From Diphasiastrum complanatum (lineage: Eukaryota > Streptophyta > Lycopodiopsida > Lycopodiales > Lycopodiaceae): a stretch of 60,000 nt of DNA. Under the pieces are notes generated by a model. It searched no databases. It saw only the letters and a list, made by a program, of their open reading frames with translations, and was not told the DNA's origin. The stretch lies in contig CM055106.1 of NCBI GenBank assembly GCA_029204225.1, positions 14,636,393 to 14,696,392 of the forward strand, written 5' to 3'. Shown here piece by piece: positions 21,900-33,080 of the stretch; the first letter of the stretch is position 1, and every line of letters starts with the position of its first letter. The translations under genes were made by a program, and so were the position numbers.

Positions 21900-23434
21900 A
21901 AGCACAGTAGCAATTAAACTATCAACAATTATAGCTTCCATCTCCTCTAAAAGGAGGAAATTCGTGGCATACACAAATTTTATATAACATACGTGACAGT
22001 GAAGGATAGAATAGCATTGTCTATGTATACAAAGCAAGACTGAAAAGTGTATCTTTGGTCTAAATGTTTATGTTTGTAATTTTGTCCTCATTGAAGTGAG
22101 CAGTTCTGGTATAAAGATTGCAAAGTGTGCGTCAAGCTCCTTAAAATATGTTTTTTTTGGTTCAGATATATGTTAGGCTTAGTAATTAAGTGTAGAAACT
22201 ACAGCTATGGAATAATGCTGCACTACATGAAGCAAGAAAATCAACAAACAAACAAAAAATAATTGGCTGCAATACTGAGTAGCACTTGAAATTACTTGCT
22301 TTTAGGGCACTAGCAAATGTTCAATCTAATTAGGAACGGTCCACAGATTTTTTAATGGCACCGAATCTTTTAGCTATTTACGTTTACTTGATTGTTTTCC
22401 AAATATTTATAGAATAAAATGAAATGATTTTGGCTACTCCAGATTGCTGAACAGAATACATGCCCTCATCGCAACACCTTAAAGTCATAATGACCATATT
22501 TCATTTCATAGTCCATATTAAATACATCTTCTTCAATTTTAATTGTACCGACTTTTCAGTCAACCTAAGAAGTATCATGCATATCTAAGTATTCAGATCG
22601 AGTAATCAATCTTAGGAAAAAGATATAAAAAAAAATTTAGGTTGATCTTATTAGAGTCTATAATCCACACAAAAGCTAAAGAATTTATCTTTCTTATGTT
22701 CTAGCAACAACAAATTAGAAACAAAATTGGCCAAATCCTAAATATCTACTTAGTTACCTTTTTATTTCTTCCTTTCTTTTATGGAATAGTTTATACTATA
22801 CCTCCATAAAGAGTTTGCTACTAGATATTATCTCCATTGTTTGAAGTAAAGGGGAAAAAATGTGTTTGTGGAACCATTGGCAAAATAAGACCAAAAAACA
22901 TGCTTAATTGTTTGTTCAAATTCCTTTGTCTCCTCTCATTTCGTTCCCAAGTGGGGAATACAATCCTTTGGAACATGGGGAGAAGAGAGAATCATAACTC
23001 TCATTTGTTGTTGGCCATCCAACATAGTTAATATGTGGGAAAAAGCACGTATATGTGATTCTAATTTGGTAACATTTTATTTTTTGATAGAAATGAAGTA
23101 TCTTACTTACGAGTATCTCTATACACTAGGCTACCAACTATCAAGGGATCATTGCCCATAACTCTCGGTGACACTTTTGTATCCTTATCATATCAATCAA
23201 AATGGTCTTCACTTTATTCTTCAACATTCCTTGCTTGTACATAGTCACTACTTTCTTTTTCCCCGTTGTGGCTTTCTTCAATAATTTGTTGTTATTTACA
23301 TTTTCAATTTGTCTTGTCTTGGTCCGCACAATCTTGAAAATGTGATATTCATCAATCATAGCATCATTCCATGATGGGAAGTCTCCACATACGTTTTGTT
23401 CCATTTTTAGATATGTTCTCACTCCATGTCTTTT
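21900..23434. other. AT-rich region downstream of the aquaporin gene
   Basis: No gene or repeat is recognised. The first ~250 bp probably include the aquaporin 3' untranslated region. The short frames on both strands have no recognisable features. Confidence 0.4.
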
Positions 23435-23550
23435 CATTTCTACTTTCCTAACCAACGGGGTTGGCTTAGTTGGTTAGCTTGACATCCAAAGTTTCTTTGG
23501 TCTTAGGTTCGAGCCTCCCCTTGGAAACCAAGAAGCATTTCTACTTTCCT
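23435..23550 (+). mobile_element. 86-bp tRNA-like insertion (mini-SINE) with 15-bp target duplication
   Basis: The insert at 23450-23535 is flanked by perfect copies of CATTTCTACTTTCCT at 23435-23449 and 23536-23550. It contains TGGCTTAGTTGG at 23462-23473, a full match to the RNA polymerase III A box, and GGTTCGAGCC at 23506-23515, one base from the B box. The 44-bp spacing is that of a tRNA. The insert starts with CCAACGGGGTTGG and ends with CTTGGAAACCAAG, each a small hairpin. The acceptor ends do not pair, so it is not a working tRNA gene. The long target duplication indicates LINE-assisted retroposition. Confidence 0.75.
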
Positions 23551-24020
23551 TCATTATGAATGTTTCTTCTATGAAGTTGTGGAATTCTAAGGGGTCTGAC
23601 AAGTTGGTTTATGATGTCCCAATTTCTATTATGAAAAACAAGTACCAAGGTAACTAATCTTGACTTAAAGTTGGCTTATTTCATTGTTTTCTATTACAAA
23701 TTCAACACATTATTGAGGAGATTTACCTAAATCACGTAATTAAATGCATGCCCTAGGATGTGGTGTTAAAAAATTAACTTCTAAATTGGACAAGACAAGA
23801 CTTCACATAATGAGTTTAAAACATAAATTTATCAAGTCATGATATTTGATTGAAAAGTCTAGGAAGACTTCCCATAATGAACTAAAAACATGAATTTATC
23901 AAGTGATGAAATTATCCCAATAACGAACCCTAATTTTTTCCAAATCTTGTGTATTTGACAACACAAACTATGTCCGCCGGCCAAAAATTTTTGTAGCATA
24001 GTATTAGTATCGATTCCAAG
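23551..24020. other. AT-rich interval, no gene recognised
   Basis: I see nothing I can support here. It may contain unrecognised upstream exons of the Ulp1-like pseudogene that follows. Confidence 0.3.
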
Positions 24021-24024
24021 GGAG

Positions 24025-24940
24025 TCTTTTTTTTTTTGTCAGTCCATTTTTCATGGGTGCAGTGAAGGCAAAAGAGGCCACTTTTGAAAGGGCTGTATAT
24101 TTCATGGATTGCAATCCAGTGGCCAAATACTACTTGATTTCGTATGAGAATAAGTAAGGTTTGCTATATGATGTCTATGTCTTTAATTTTGATGATTATA
24201 CTCCAGTCAGAATTGATTCTGATTTTCATTTCGATTGTTGCAGTCGACATTGGAGCCTGAATATTCTTTTTGTGAAAATAAATGAGGGAGTATCAAATTT
24301 TCTGTGTGTAAAAATAAACTCAGCTGAAAATACACATGGAGAATTTGATTCTCTACTTCATGATGTCGTTCATGAAATACCGACAACGGCAACTTCTGTT
24401 GGAGAGATAACTATTAAATCTCTCAAGATATATGATATTGACAAGGTAATATTTTGTTGTTTTGTTGTTCTTTTCATTCTAATTCTTATTTCTTTAGTGT
24501 TATTGTTAGTTCTTTACTCATTCACCTAGTTTGTGATGACAATTCACTCTTGAGTCGTACAATCCCGACAAAGTGTATAGATTGCAGCAAGAGTTGATAA
24601 AATTTTTTGCACAGAATGGCATAAGTTTTGTGCCTGAGCTTGAGGGCACGGTAAAGAATGTTGTTCCTGCCTTAATAGCCTTTCAGGTTGCTCAAGATGC
24701 AGATCTTATCATATACGATCAAAGAGGCATAGAAGTCCTTCCTAATACAGAGGAAGGCGAAATTACAAGACAGGAGATTGTTTCCTTGACAACTCCTGAT
24801 ACTGATATAGAAAATAAGATAAACTTACTGAATAGGATTTTGATTGTAAACGTGTATATATCACCATCCAGAAAAGGAGATACAATCTTACATGTAAACA
24901 ACCCATTTATGGGATTTTTATTGATATCAAAATAGATTCT
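24025..24940 (+). pseudogene. Ulp1-like (C48) protease family gene, relic
   Basis: Three exon-like pieces share layout and intron positions with the locus at 52.1 kb. The first (about 24051-24147) ends in ...NPVAKYYLISYEN before a GTAAGG donor. The second (from about 24243, after TTGTTGCAG) begins with HWSLNIL, contains FDSLLHD as a possible catalytic Asp region, and ends ...YDIDK before GTAATA near 24446. The third (about 24549-24935) includes VYRLQQELIKFFAQNG. In Ulp1-type cysteine proteases a HW pair holds the catalytic His. I do not find the usual catalytic Cys block (Q...DCG), nor the upstream N-terminal part, and no histone-like module is present. Such genes in plants are often carried by DNA transposons. 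I cannot see terminal repeats. Confidence 0.5.
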
Positions 24941-25690
24941 TACAATCAAGTTGTTTCCATAGTACAATACTGAATTGCAATTTTCTAGATTGATAAAAAA
25001 ACAAGATTCTTGTTATAAGCTCAACATTTTCTTTTCTATTTGATAGCGAAAGCACATGGAGGAATTTTAATTCTACATTCTATTTCTCCATCTGATTTTT
25101 TGTCCTAGCCTTCATCCATAAGTTCACATAATAAATATTTGATAAATTTTTGTATACAAACATTGTTGGGGTTTTGTGTACAATGACACATGAAAAGAAA
25201 TCCATAAATATATTCAAAGAAATGAACCAACTTAATCGAACTGTTTTTGAACCCGTGCTTATCTCTAATGAATTTTTTATCTTATTATATAGCTTGCAAC
25301 AGAATGATTCTGATACTGCAGCATCTAGAGCAACCCATTCATCACTTCCAAAACTAGGTATTGGAATTGGGACTATTTGCCCAAAATTTTCTTTTATATT
25401 AGGAATGTAGATTGATTCATAAAAAAAGATTTCACAATCAACAAGATCTTTTGGAGTTCTACCTCTGTTTTGCAACTGTCCAATATCAGTGTGTACTTCA
25501 TCTAACACACCTGCAAGAGATCCACGTGGCTCCCATTCATTTATATTTGATAGATATAAATTTGCAAGAGAAAAATGATCAGATTGGCAAGTTTAGTAAT
25601 AGATGATAAGGAATGACAAAAAATCAAAGTATTGTAATATATCAATACTCGTAGTTGCTTTTGTTGTTATCTTGACGGTTTGAATCCTTG
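24941..25690. other. AT-rich interval, no gene recognised
   Basis: The frames here (for example 25080-25508 minus) show no recognisable family. Parts may belong to the decayed protease gene on the left or to the Copia-E LTR on the right. Confidence 0.3.
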
Positions 25691-25699
25691 CACATTTAT

Positions 25700-25992
25700 C
25701 TCTTTATGCATATATACATGTTGGACTAAATGATGTGGATCCTTACTTCTCGACTTCGGATCTAATGTGAATCCTTGTTTCAACGACTTCGGATCTCCGA
25801 GCAGCTCTGGTACCACTATTGTGAATCCTACTTCTTTGACTAATTCAGATCTCCGAGTAGCTCTGGAGGACTGTAGGAGTGATTTAGCTAGCAGTGTCCA
25901 GCGATCGCATCTGAACTCCATCCGAGGGAAAGAAAGTCGTGGTTCCTTCGCGAAAGCTTTGCGACTGCGATTCTGATTCATTCTAATCTTCA
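25700..25992 (+). repeat. Copia-E LTR, 3' part
   Basis: This is defined by its end (...CTAATCTTCA) next to a primer binding site and by similarity of about 130 bp (25865-25992) to the inverted copy at 44463-44600. Within it a ~50-bp unit with ACTTCGGATCTCCGAGYAGCTCTGG occurs twice (near 25784 and 25843). The left edge is not resolved. Confidence 0.5.
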
Positions 25993-25993
25993 G

Positions 25994-26033
25994 TGGTATC
26001 AGAGCATATCACACTCTTCAGTGGTATCAGAGC
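25994..26033 (+). promoter_or_regulatory. Duplicated primer binding site of Copia-E
   Basis: TGGTATCAGAGC occurs at 25994-26005 and again at 26022-26033, in a 28-bp tandem unit (CTTCAGTGGTATCAGAGC plus ATATCACACT). The inverted copy at 44432-44471 has the same 28-bp duplication. Confidence 0.85.
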
Positions 26034-26137
26034 CCAGTCATCTTGTCATATTCTGACATAGCCAAGAAGCTAACAGATCCAAGAGGACAAGCATTCAAAC
26101 AAACACCCATCAACAAGGGAACAGACTCCAAGAAGCA

Positions 26138-27627
26138 ATGGCTTCAATCAGCAGCATGTAGAGCAAGATCTGCACAATACTTGATTCTTCAGGATCTGAC
26201 TTTCTAGCCTGGAAAGTTAAGACATCACTGATACTCAAGGGCAAAGGACTATTTCCCCGGGTGGATGGCACAGAAGAAATGCCTACGACAACAGGCAAGG
26301 AGCTACGCGAATGGAGGGAGAAAAATGACAAGGAAGTAGCCTTGCTAACATCTTCCATCAAAGATAGTCTCACACTTGACCTGGCTACACTCTTCAAAGC
26401 TAAGGAGATGTGGGATGCATTACTCACCATATTTCAGACGAAATCAAAAAGTCAAATCATGATGCTGGAAGATCAGTTGACAAATTTGTAGTGGGATGGA
26501 AAAGACCTCACTTCTTTCATAAGAAAGATGAAGGATCTATTTCTGTCACTACATAACTCTGGAGCAGAGAACGTTGTGTCAACTGAGACGCAGCTCACGT
26601 ACTTGTTGAGAGCCTTACCCAGATCATTCCAGACAACAAGAACCTACTCGTGAAAGATCCTACCATGAACCTCGAAAAGGCGATTGTCGAGATTCGAGAG
26701 GAAGTCGAGGCCAGAGAACATCTTGATCACAAAGATAAATCCAAGAAGCAATTCAAGCCTAAGAGGGAGCCGAATCAGAGGCAGGATCATGATCAGCAAG
26801 GATAGGGAACCAGCAAAGGCAACTGGAAGAGCAAAGGGAGGTCGAAACAACAAGGTGCAGACAAGAAAACTTGCATGAGATGAAGAAGAGACGGGCATAC
26901 AGTAGATACATGCTGGCTCAATCCCAAGATTGAGTATATGCATTGCCATAAGAAGGGTCACACAGCCATAGATTGCCGCCAGAACTGAAGAAACAAATCA
27001 GCAGAGAATAGGAGAACAACAATAGTTCATCCTATGTCGAGGAGCCCGAGAGCTCAAAAATGGGCGAAGAAAGAACTACAATGTGATTGATGCCAGTACC
27101 AGTACTTTGATCGCTCAAGGCACAAGGAAAGGAAACCTACATAATCTGAAGGTACGCCTACCTACAAATCAGGTGCATCAGACTCATAATGACCAGCCAA
27201 ACACTCTGCGGCACATGAGACTCTGCCACATGAACTCAATGACACTTTACCAAGCAAGCCATCATGGAGCAATAACAGGGGTCAGCATCTCGAACTAAGA
27301 TTCTGGAGCTAGTGCATTTTGACATCTGTCACATTCAACGTGATCTCAATAGGAGGTTCAAAATATTATATAACCGAGAGGCAACCTGTCGTCGCAGTTC
27401 CTGTAAACCAAGATGGTTTCGGACCGAGCAGAGCAGACAAAGGCAAAGGCATAGCTGTCACAGGAGGATCTCCCAGAAGGTCGACAAGGCCACAAAGAGC
27501 ACCAGCAAATATGTGCCAGGCAGCTCAGCTTCCACATCAGAAGAGTTCTAGGGATTCAGTGGCAAACCACAGACGTCCGAGGAAGCGATTGACAATCCAG
27601 AGAAGGACAAATGGATCCAAGCCATGA
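26138..27627 (+). pseudogene. Copia-E gag-pol, broken and internally deleted
   Basis: A start near 26138 (ATGGCTTCAATCAGC) opens a UBN2-type gag whose best stretch is 26261-26491, ending in a stop (TTG TAG), with homology continuing after it (WDGKDLTSFIRKMKDLF). Two zinc knuckles lie at about 26875-26985 (RRDGHTVDTC and HKKGHTAIDC). A GAG-pre-integrase piece (RLCHMNSMTLY) is at about 27220-27260, and an integrase start (LELVHFDIC) is near 27308. It then jumps to the integrase-RT linker (27365-27520, RRSTRPQRAPA) and the RT start (EAIDNPEKDKWIQAMK near 27574-27625). Protease, most of the integrase and nearly all of the RT are missing. At about 27628 it abuts an inverted Copia gag. Confidence 0.75.
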
Positions 27628-28070
27628 AGCTCTCCTTCCTTAATGCTTTCACCTATGCAAGCTAACTCATCATTCAATGCTTTCATTCTCAAAACAAAAG
27701 TACTTGGACTTTCTTCATTCTTTTGCAAACAAAAAAAGATTTTCCTTCTTAGAGTCGACACTCTAAAAGTAGACTTGGATTCATAAAGCTTCTTCAATGA
27801 ATTCCAAACTTCCAAAGATGATGTGCACTTACCAACTTCCTTGAGAAGTTCATTGGTAACATTCATCTTTATCATGTGTAGAGCCTTCTTGGCCCTCTTG
27901 TCATACCTCAATTGATCTTGTTGTATTGCTGGTCTCTCCTCCAAACCTACAACAATATCCAAAACATCATTCATCTCAAGAAGTGACTCCATCCTCACTT
28001 TCCACAATGAATAGCTACTTGAGGTAAGCCTATCATTGGCTTCCAACATGACTCCAATTGAGGTTGCCAT
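27628..28070 (-). pseudogene. Copia-C gag N-terminal part (Copia-B family)
   Basis: A minus-strand frame from ATG at 28070 encodes about 145 residues of UBN2-type gag (MATSIGVMLEANDRLTSSSY...), nearly identical to the gag start of Copia-B at 55199. It ends at the junction near 27630, after ...ESIKEGEL. Unlike Copia-B it reads through the region where Copia-B has a stop. Zinc knuckle and pol are absent. Confidence 0.85.
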
Positions 28071-28656
28071 GTAGCAATGACTTGATCTTCTCTTTCAACC
28101 TGTTTCAATGCACAAAGCACTCCTTTGAACAACAACAAATTCTTTCAAAAAAAATCACCAAGATTTGAAACTATCTCACAAATTCTCTTCTAGCACTTAT
28201 CCAAGCAAATCAACACATAGAATCATGGAATCTTGATCAACCTATGATCTATCCTCAATCTAACGACTTTTTCCACTTCCTAAGATTGAAACACATTCAA
28301 ATGAAGTCCAGAAACCTCACTATCTAGAGATCCAATCAAAATTAGGGTTTGACAAAATCACAAAAAATTGACTATTCCAAATCTACAGGCAAATGCTGAA
28401 AATTTGATATGCAATCTATAAGCCACCACTTAGGCTGATCCAATGATCCAAAAATCGGCCAAATCCAGTATGTGAATTCAAAAATTGGAATTAATTAAGT
28501 ATATTGACCGATATAGTGTTTTGATCTACAAAAGATCCAATCTACAAAAGCAAAAAACTCGATTTTGGTGTAGAATCCTCTCTAGCATGCTCTAGACTTG
28601 ATATCTTCACCAAATCATTGATAGATCTGATTTCCTCCTTCATAAATGAAACACGA

Positions 28657-28668
28657 GCTCTAATACCA
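28657..28668 (-). promoter_or_regulatory. Copia-C primer binding site, one mismatch
   Basis: The minus strand reads TGGTATTAGAGC directly after the LTR. One base differs from the initiator tRNA-Met site (TGGTATCAGAGC). Confidence 0.8.
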
Positions 28669-29282
28669 TGTGAAAGATTTCAGATCCTTAAGATTCAATC
28701 TACTTGAATGATCTTTGGTTAGAAAGAGAAATACACTAGCAAATCTCACCAATGTAAAAAAATCAGCATCTACACACAAAATGAGATGCAAACACCAATA
28801 GAACTTGATCAAACTTGAATGAATTGATAAAGTATTGTTGTTGTCCATACAAAACCAACAAGCTACTATATTTCACACGTGTGGATCCAAAAATAACAAA
28901 TATAGATCATTCTACACATAGAATTGCAAGCAATCACCAAGATAGTGCACCTATGGATAGTAGAACCCAAGAGAACCATGTATAAGCATGAAATGAGATA
29001 GAGAAGAGAGAAGAATGCTTTCTCCATGCATTACATCCTTTTATAATAGGTCCAAACCGTAGGCCACTTGGCTTTCACACCAAAATGCTAACTCTACTAA
29101 TTTTGGGTCTAGATTCGATGTACCCAACTATTCAAATTTGAATCCACTCAAACTTGCATTCTAACTTTCCCACACTTTAAAAAAGTGTTTACTCAAATTA
29201 AATTTAGACTAATGAACTTTGAAAAGTCAATCTCTAAGTATAAAACAAGTTTTGGCCTCAATATGCCAAATATGGAAATATA
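28669..29282 (-). repeat. Copia-C 5' LTR, truncated
   Basis: This is the reverse complement of the 651-bp Copia-B LTR, starting at the conserved terminus (TGTGAAAGAT on the plus strand). It is cut near 29282, about 45 bp short of the outer end, where Gyp-D LTR sequence begins. 28071-28656 is the untranslated leader, which matches 54622-55198. Confidence 0.85.
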
Positions 29283-29681
29283 GACAATAGATAAAAGCTC
29301 CCTCACAAGAGAGGGGACCTCTTAAATAAGCAAGAGGGCTGCATATGTGGTGCCCGAGTGGCAATTCCACAATTTTACAAATTACATGTGGAATTAACTT
29401 CTCCACTAGAGGTCACCATCAAAAGGTGGCTCACTCTATTTTAATTATGAGGGAACTACTTGCATTTATTACAATTGCCTAGAAATACTAGCTCCTACAT
29501 GGTCATTCCATCATTTGGGATCCACCATGAGGCTCACACAATTTCTATCTGTCACACTAATTAGCATTTCTCGGCTCTCATTCTTCATCCATTTCTTCAC
29601 AGACCTCCTCGGTCTAAGGTAAGAGGTGCTCTTGAATAGCTTTGGCCTCGTATCTTGGGGATTCATCATAATCAACCAGCA
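29283..29681 (-). repeat. Gyp-D LTR fragment, inverted
   Basis: This matches the reverse complement of the Gyp-D LTRs at 45632, 49802 and 51424, including the GTGAGCCACCTTTTGATGGTGACC block and the leaf-like TTATTTAAGAGG promoter-like stretch. The LTR start (minus) is near 29681. Confidence 0.75.
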
Positions 29682-30310
29682 TCATCCCACTACAACATCA
29701 TGCCTGGAATCACTTGCCAATTGATAGGTTCATCTTTTGGTCACTTCGTTGGCCATGGATCTCTTCTTTTGATAGGCATGTAGAATGGATCAACTCTTTT
29801 CCAGGATGGTGCCCGTAGGTATTCTTGCAACCTCCTATTGTCCTTAGGGCTTTATTTCACCTCGTAGGATATTTGCTTCGGTCTTCTCTTTTGCCTCTCA
29901 AGGTTCAAGGGCAGTTCCTTCCGAACTTCTCAAACTCTCGAGTATCAACCATCTTGGGTTTTGGCTTGATTTGCTAGGTTGCCTTTAGCTTTTGTGGGGG
30001 CCTTGACAAATATTCATCAAGGGCCTTGGCACCTTTGCTCTTTCACTGGTTGAGGGCTAAGCTTCACTTGCGTTGAAACATGTAGGTTGCGACAAAACGC
30101 TTCGAGTGGTTGGCTACTCATCTTGGGGGTCACCAATCTCTTCAGTATCAGCATTGGTTTCGGTAGGTCAAGTGGGTTGTGATCGGGTGAGGGTGGCATG
30201 AACTTGGTGGTTGACCAGGGATAGGATTCTCGATAAGATTGTTTCATGAACTCGTCTCGCCGGGCTTTGTATGTCTCAGGAGGTCCTTGGTGTGGTCTCA
30301 AGGGTCGACT
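29682..30310 (-). pseudogene. Gyp-D internal 3' region, inverted
   Basis: This is the reverse complement of 50750-51423 at high similarity. A minus-strand frame at 30017-30301 (MRPHQGPPETYKARRDEF...) corresponds to frames at 50600-50827 and 50893-51120. The frames are broken differently in each copy. I do not recognise the product. It may be a remnant of a polyprotein linker. Confidence 0.6.
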
Positions 30311-30379
30311 CAGGTGAAAAGCTCTCTACGGGCTTAAGTAGTCATCTTGTGTATGGTTTTGACGAATTCGTGAATTTTT

Positions 30380-30930
30380 TATTCAACAAGGCTTTATACC
30401 AAGTTGAGTTGATTGTAATGTCTACTACAAATCAGTAAATTCACCTTTCGTTATCATTACATTATATGTTGACGATACGTTGCTCTTTAGTAATGACATT
30501 CGAATGCTTAAGGAAGTCAGAAAGAGATGTTCTCAAATGAATTCGACATGAAGATGTAGGAGAAGCCCATTTCTGCCTTGGTATACAGATTTTCAAAGAT
30601 CATGATCATCGATTGATTTATGTCAATCAACAAAGGTACATTGATAACCTATTATTCAAATATCAAATGGCCGACTGTAAACCAACCAAAACTCCAATGG
30701 ATCTAAGTTCAAAATATTCAAAGGACCAGCGTCGCCAAACATTTGAAGAAGTCGAACAAATGAAACAATATCCTTATCATTCTATTATTGGTTCATGTAT
30801 GTCATGATATGTACTAGACTTGACATTGCTTATTCAGTTAGTACACTAAGCCAATACATGTCAAATCCAAGTTTCATTCATTGGAAAGATCTACTTAGAG
30901 TTTGAAGATATTTACAGTCGACATAGAATT
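30380..30930 (+). pseudogene. Copia reverse transcriptase fragment
   Basis: The region encodes, across stops and frameshifts, the RT catalytic block (ITLYVDDTLLF near 30455), the palm segment (HFCLGIQIFKDHDHRLIYVNQQRYIDNLL, 30570-30650, partly frameshifted) and the RT-RNase H connection (KTPMDLSSKYSKDQ) up to about 30930. The longest frame is 30613-30807. Neither end has an LTR. Confidence 0.75.
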
Positions 30931-32300
30931 ATTGCATTTATTACGGTGGAAATTCGAATGATGATTTGAATGACCATGTTTATCTTCTTTAAGGTTTTAC
31001 ATATGCATATTGGACTGGAGATGTTGATGTTAGCAATTGTGCTAACACAAAACAAAAATAAAAAAGAGAGAAATAAAACTCCGTGGCATGTGTTTTGTAA
31101 GTCCACGTATGAGTATTTGTCAATAAACTTCCTCCATGGCATGTGTTTTGTAAGTCCACGAGTAGAAGCTTAAAATAATAAAATAACTTAAACTTAGTTT
31201 GTAAGGATGGTTGGAAATTTAAATATAATGTACACTTGTATATAGCTTATAGTCAATATTCATGGGCTTGGTGTGCCCTAAACAAAAGATATTTATGATC
31301 TTTTTGTTTTCTAGAACCATGATCTAACATCAAGATCATAATATCTACATATATATAGATATACATAAGGTGTATATTTCATGATTTGACATATATACAT
31401 CACATCTTGAGATGACTCCAACAAAGAGGAGACAACATGCACCTTTTGGATAAAAAGTTTTGTAAGGCTCATCCATAGCGATTTGACTTGAATTAAATGA
31501 TTTGCAACCACTAAGGTGCAGGCTCTAATTTCAACTATGAATAGTGTGCACACTTGAATCTTTACTACTATGAATGAAGACATGGAGCCCTTATGTGTTC
31601 CAAATTTGATTGTGCTTTAGTGTGGATGTACATGGTTGATGTAATGAAGATGTTTCTAGTGCTTTATGGTCGATGTATATAATGATGTTGGTAGATTTGG
31701 GTGCTCACAAATTTTGTTTATATCTTGATCAAACTTATTTGCCTCATTTTTGTGGGCTTGTAAGAGATAATTGTACTTCTTTATTTTTATGTTTAGTTCA
31801 TTTTTAGGGCATTATATGGTATAATTGTATGCTTATTTTTTCTACCTAAATAAAATTCAGGGGCTTTGAAGCATAAAAGACATTATGCCCTTAAAGCCCA
31901 TGACCTTTGTACAACTACACACACATGTTTTCGAAAAGGAGTCAACATAAGCTTCTGCATGCAATTTGTATGAAGATAAAGACTTTGAGATTTTTATGCA
32001 GTCGTATTCGTGAATCAGGGATATCAAAAAGAATAATGCTTCATAACAAAGGGCACAAAATAAGACCACTGAGATTGGAATGAAATGGAGCTAGAGATTG
32101 TAACATAAGTGCTTAAGATAAACGTGGACTTTACATGGAGGTTTTCAAAGCCTTGACCTCAAACTTCACCCTTGGGCAAGGCTCCTTAAACGTAATGGAT
32201 TCTTTGTACTGATTACGCCCAGTTTTTGGGCTTTTTAAAAAGCATAAAATGTCACTGAATTTTTTTTAAAAAAATTTAAGATTCTGAAGCACATTCCAAA
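30931..32300. other. AT-rich interval with a local duplication
   Basis: No gene is recognised. A 23-bp direct repeat (GGCATGTGTTTTGTAAGTCC plus ACG) occurs at 31084-31106 and 31138-31160, a 54-bp tandem period. Confidence 0.4.
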
Positions 32301-32302
32301 CG

Positions 32303-32346
32303 CGCGTCAGAGTACGCGTCAGTCCGCGTCAGACTGTTCGCGTCAG
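32303..32346. repeat. Four CGCGTCAG repeats
   Basis: CGCGTCAG starts at 32303, 32315, 32325 and 32339, spaced 10-14 bp, in otherwise AT-rich DNA. It lies about 90 bp before the hairpin at 32435. Confidence 0.7.
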
Positions 32347-32434
32347 ACAGCCATGTGGCAGTCTTTCATTGGTCCAAAAAAAACCACAATGCTTATTATG
32401 CTTTGTAAATGGCATGTGGAAAAGTCAAAGACTC

Positions 32435-32581
32435 CATTATGCAGTGGAAGGAGCCGAGCACAGGCCATTCTGCCCGGTAAGGATTTCCAGAAAAAATTGG
32501 GCGAGGCCCGGAGCCTAAATATTTTTGGAAATCCTTATCGGGCTGAATGGCATGTGCCCGACTCCTTCCATAATACATAAA
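32435..32581. repeat. Long hairpin (candidate miRNA precursor or MITE)
   Basis: The left arm, about 32435-32495, pairs with the right arm, about 32521-32581. The core GGAAGGAGCCGAGCACAGGC at 32446, continuing through TAAGGATTTCCA, pairs over about 45 bp with five mismatches I can count, leaving a loop of roughly 25-30 bases. Arm length, few mismatches and small loop fit a plant microRNA precursor. A foldback transposon is the alternative. I see no protein-coding signal. Confidence 0.7.
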
Positions 32582-33080
32582 GTCCTTGGGAGTAGCTTTA
32601 TTGCACACGGAAAAACCTTGCATGTTTGTCTTGATATTGCTTGACGAAATCCTCGCAAGTTCTTTTTGTGGATTTTGCAAGGAATTATGCGGCATCATAA
32701 CAAGTAACAATCCAATGGTATGAGCTTGGGACATGAAGTCTATAACTTTACATAAGTGAGGAGCAAATTTTACCCCATCTCAAGAATGAACGAGTAAAGA
32801 GAGAATAGCCATGAAAAAATTTGCACTATTGCTTGTTTTGGAGTCTCCCCTTTTTTAGGTTTTAGGAGTGTGTGTGTGGCAAAGCCTAAACAAATGGCGT
32901 TATTACGGTCGATCTTCCGACTCCCCAGGTTCTTCCTCTTCTTCTTTCCGTTTCCTTCTATTTCCTTCCCTCGCGGCCACCACCACCTGCCTTCCCTTCA
33001 CCTTTATTCCTGCTTTTTCTTATGCGACTGACTGACTCAGTCTCTCTTTCTCTCTGCTGATCTGGGCTCTTTCTCGCTCG
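32582..33080 (+). promoter_or_regulatory. Upstream region and pyrimidine-rich leader of the MIZ1-like gene
   Basis: Sequence from about 32930 to 33065 is CT-rich (CTTCCTCTTCTTCTTTCC and TCTCTCTTTCTCTCTG), as is common in plant 5' leaders and core promoters. I cannot mark a TATA box with confidence. Confidence 0.4.

Noticed and set aside
23141-23455. 104-codon minus-strand frame
   Set aside because: No recognised motif. It overlaps the tRNA-like insertion at its end and shows no splice context.
23455-23530. Working tRNA gene at the A box/B box
   Set aside because: The acceptor ends do not pair, and the segment is bounded by a 15-bp target duplication, so it is a retroposed tRNA-like sequence.
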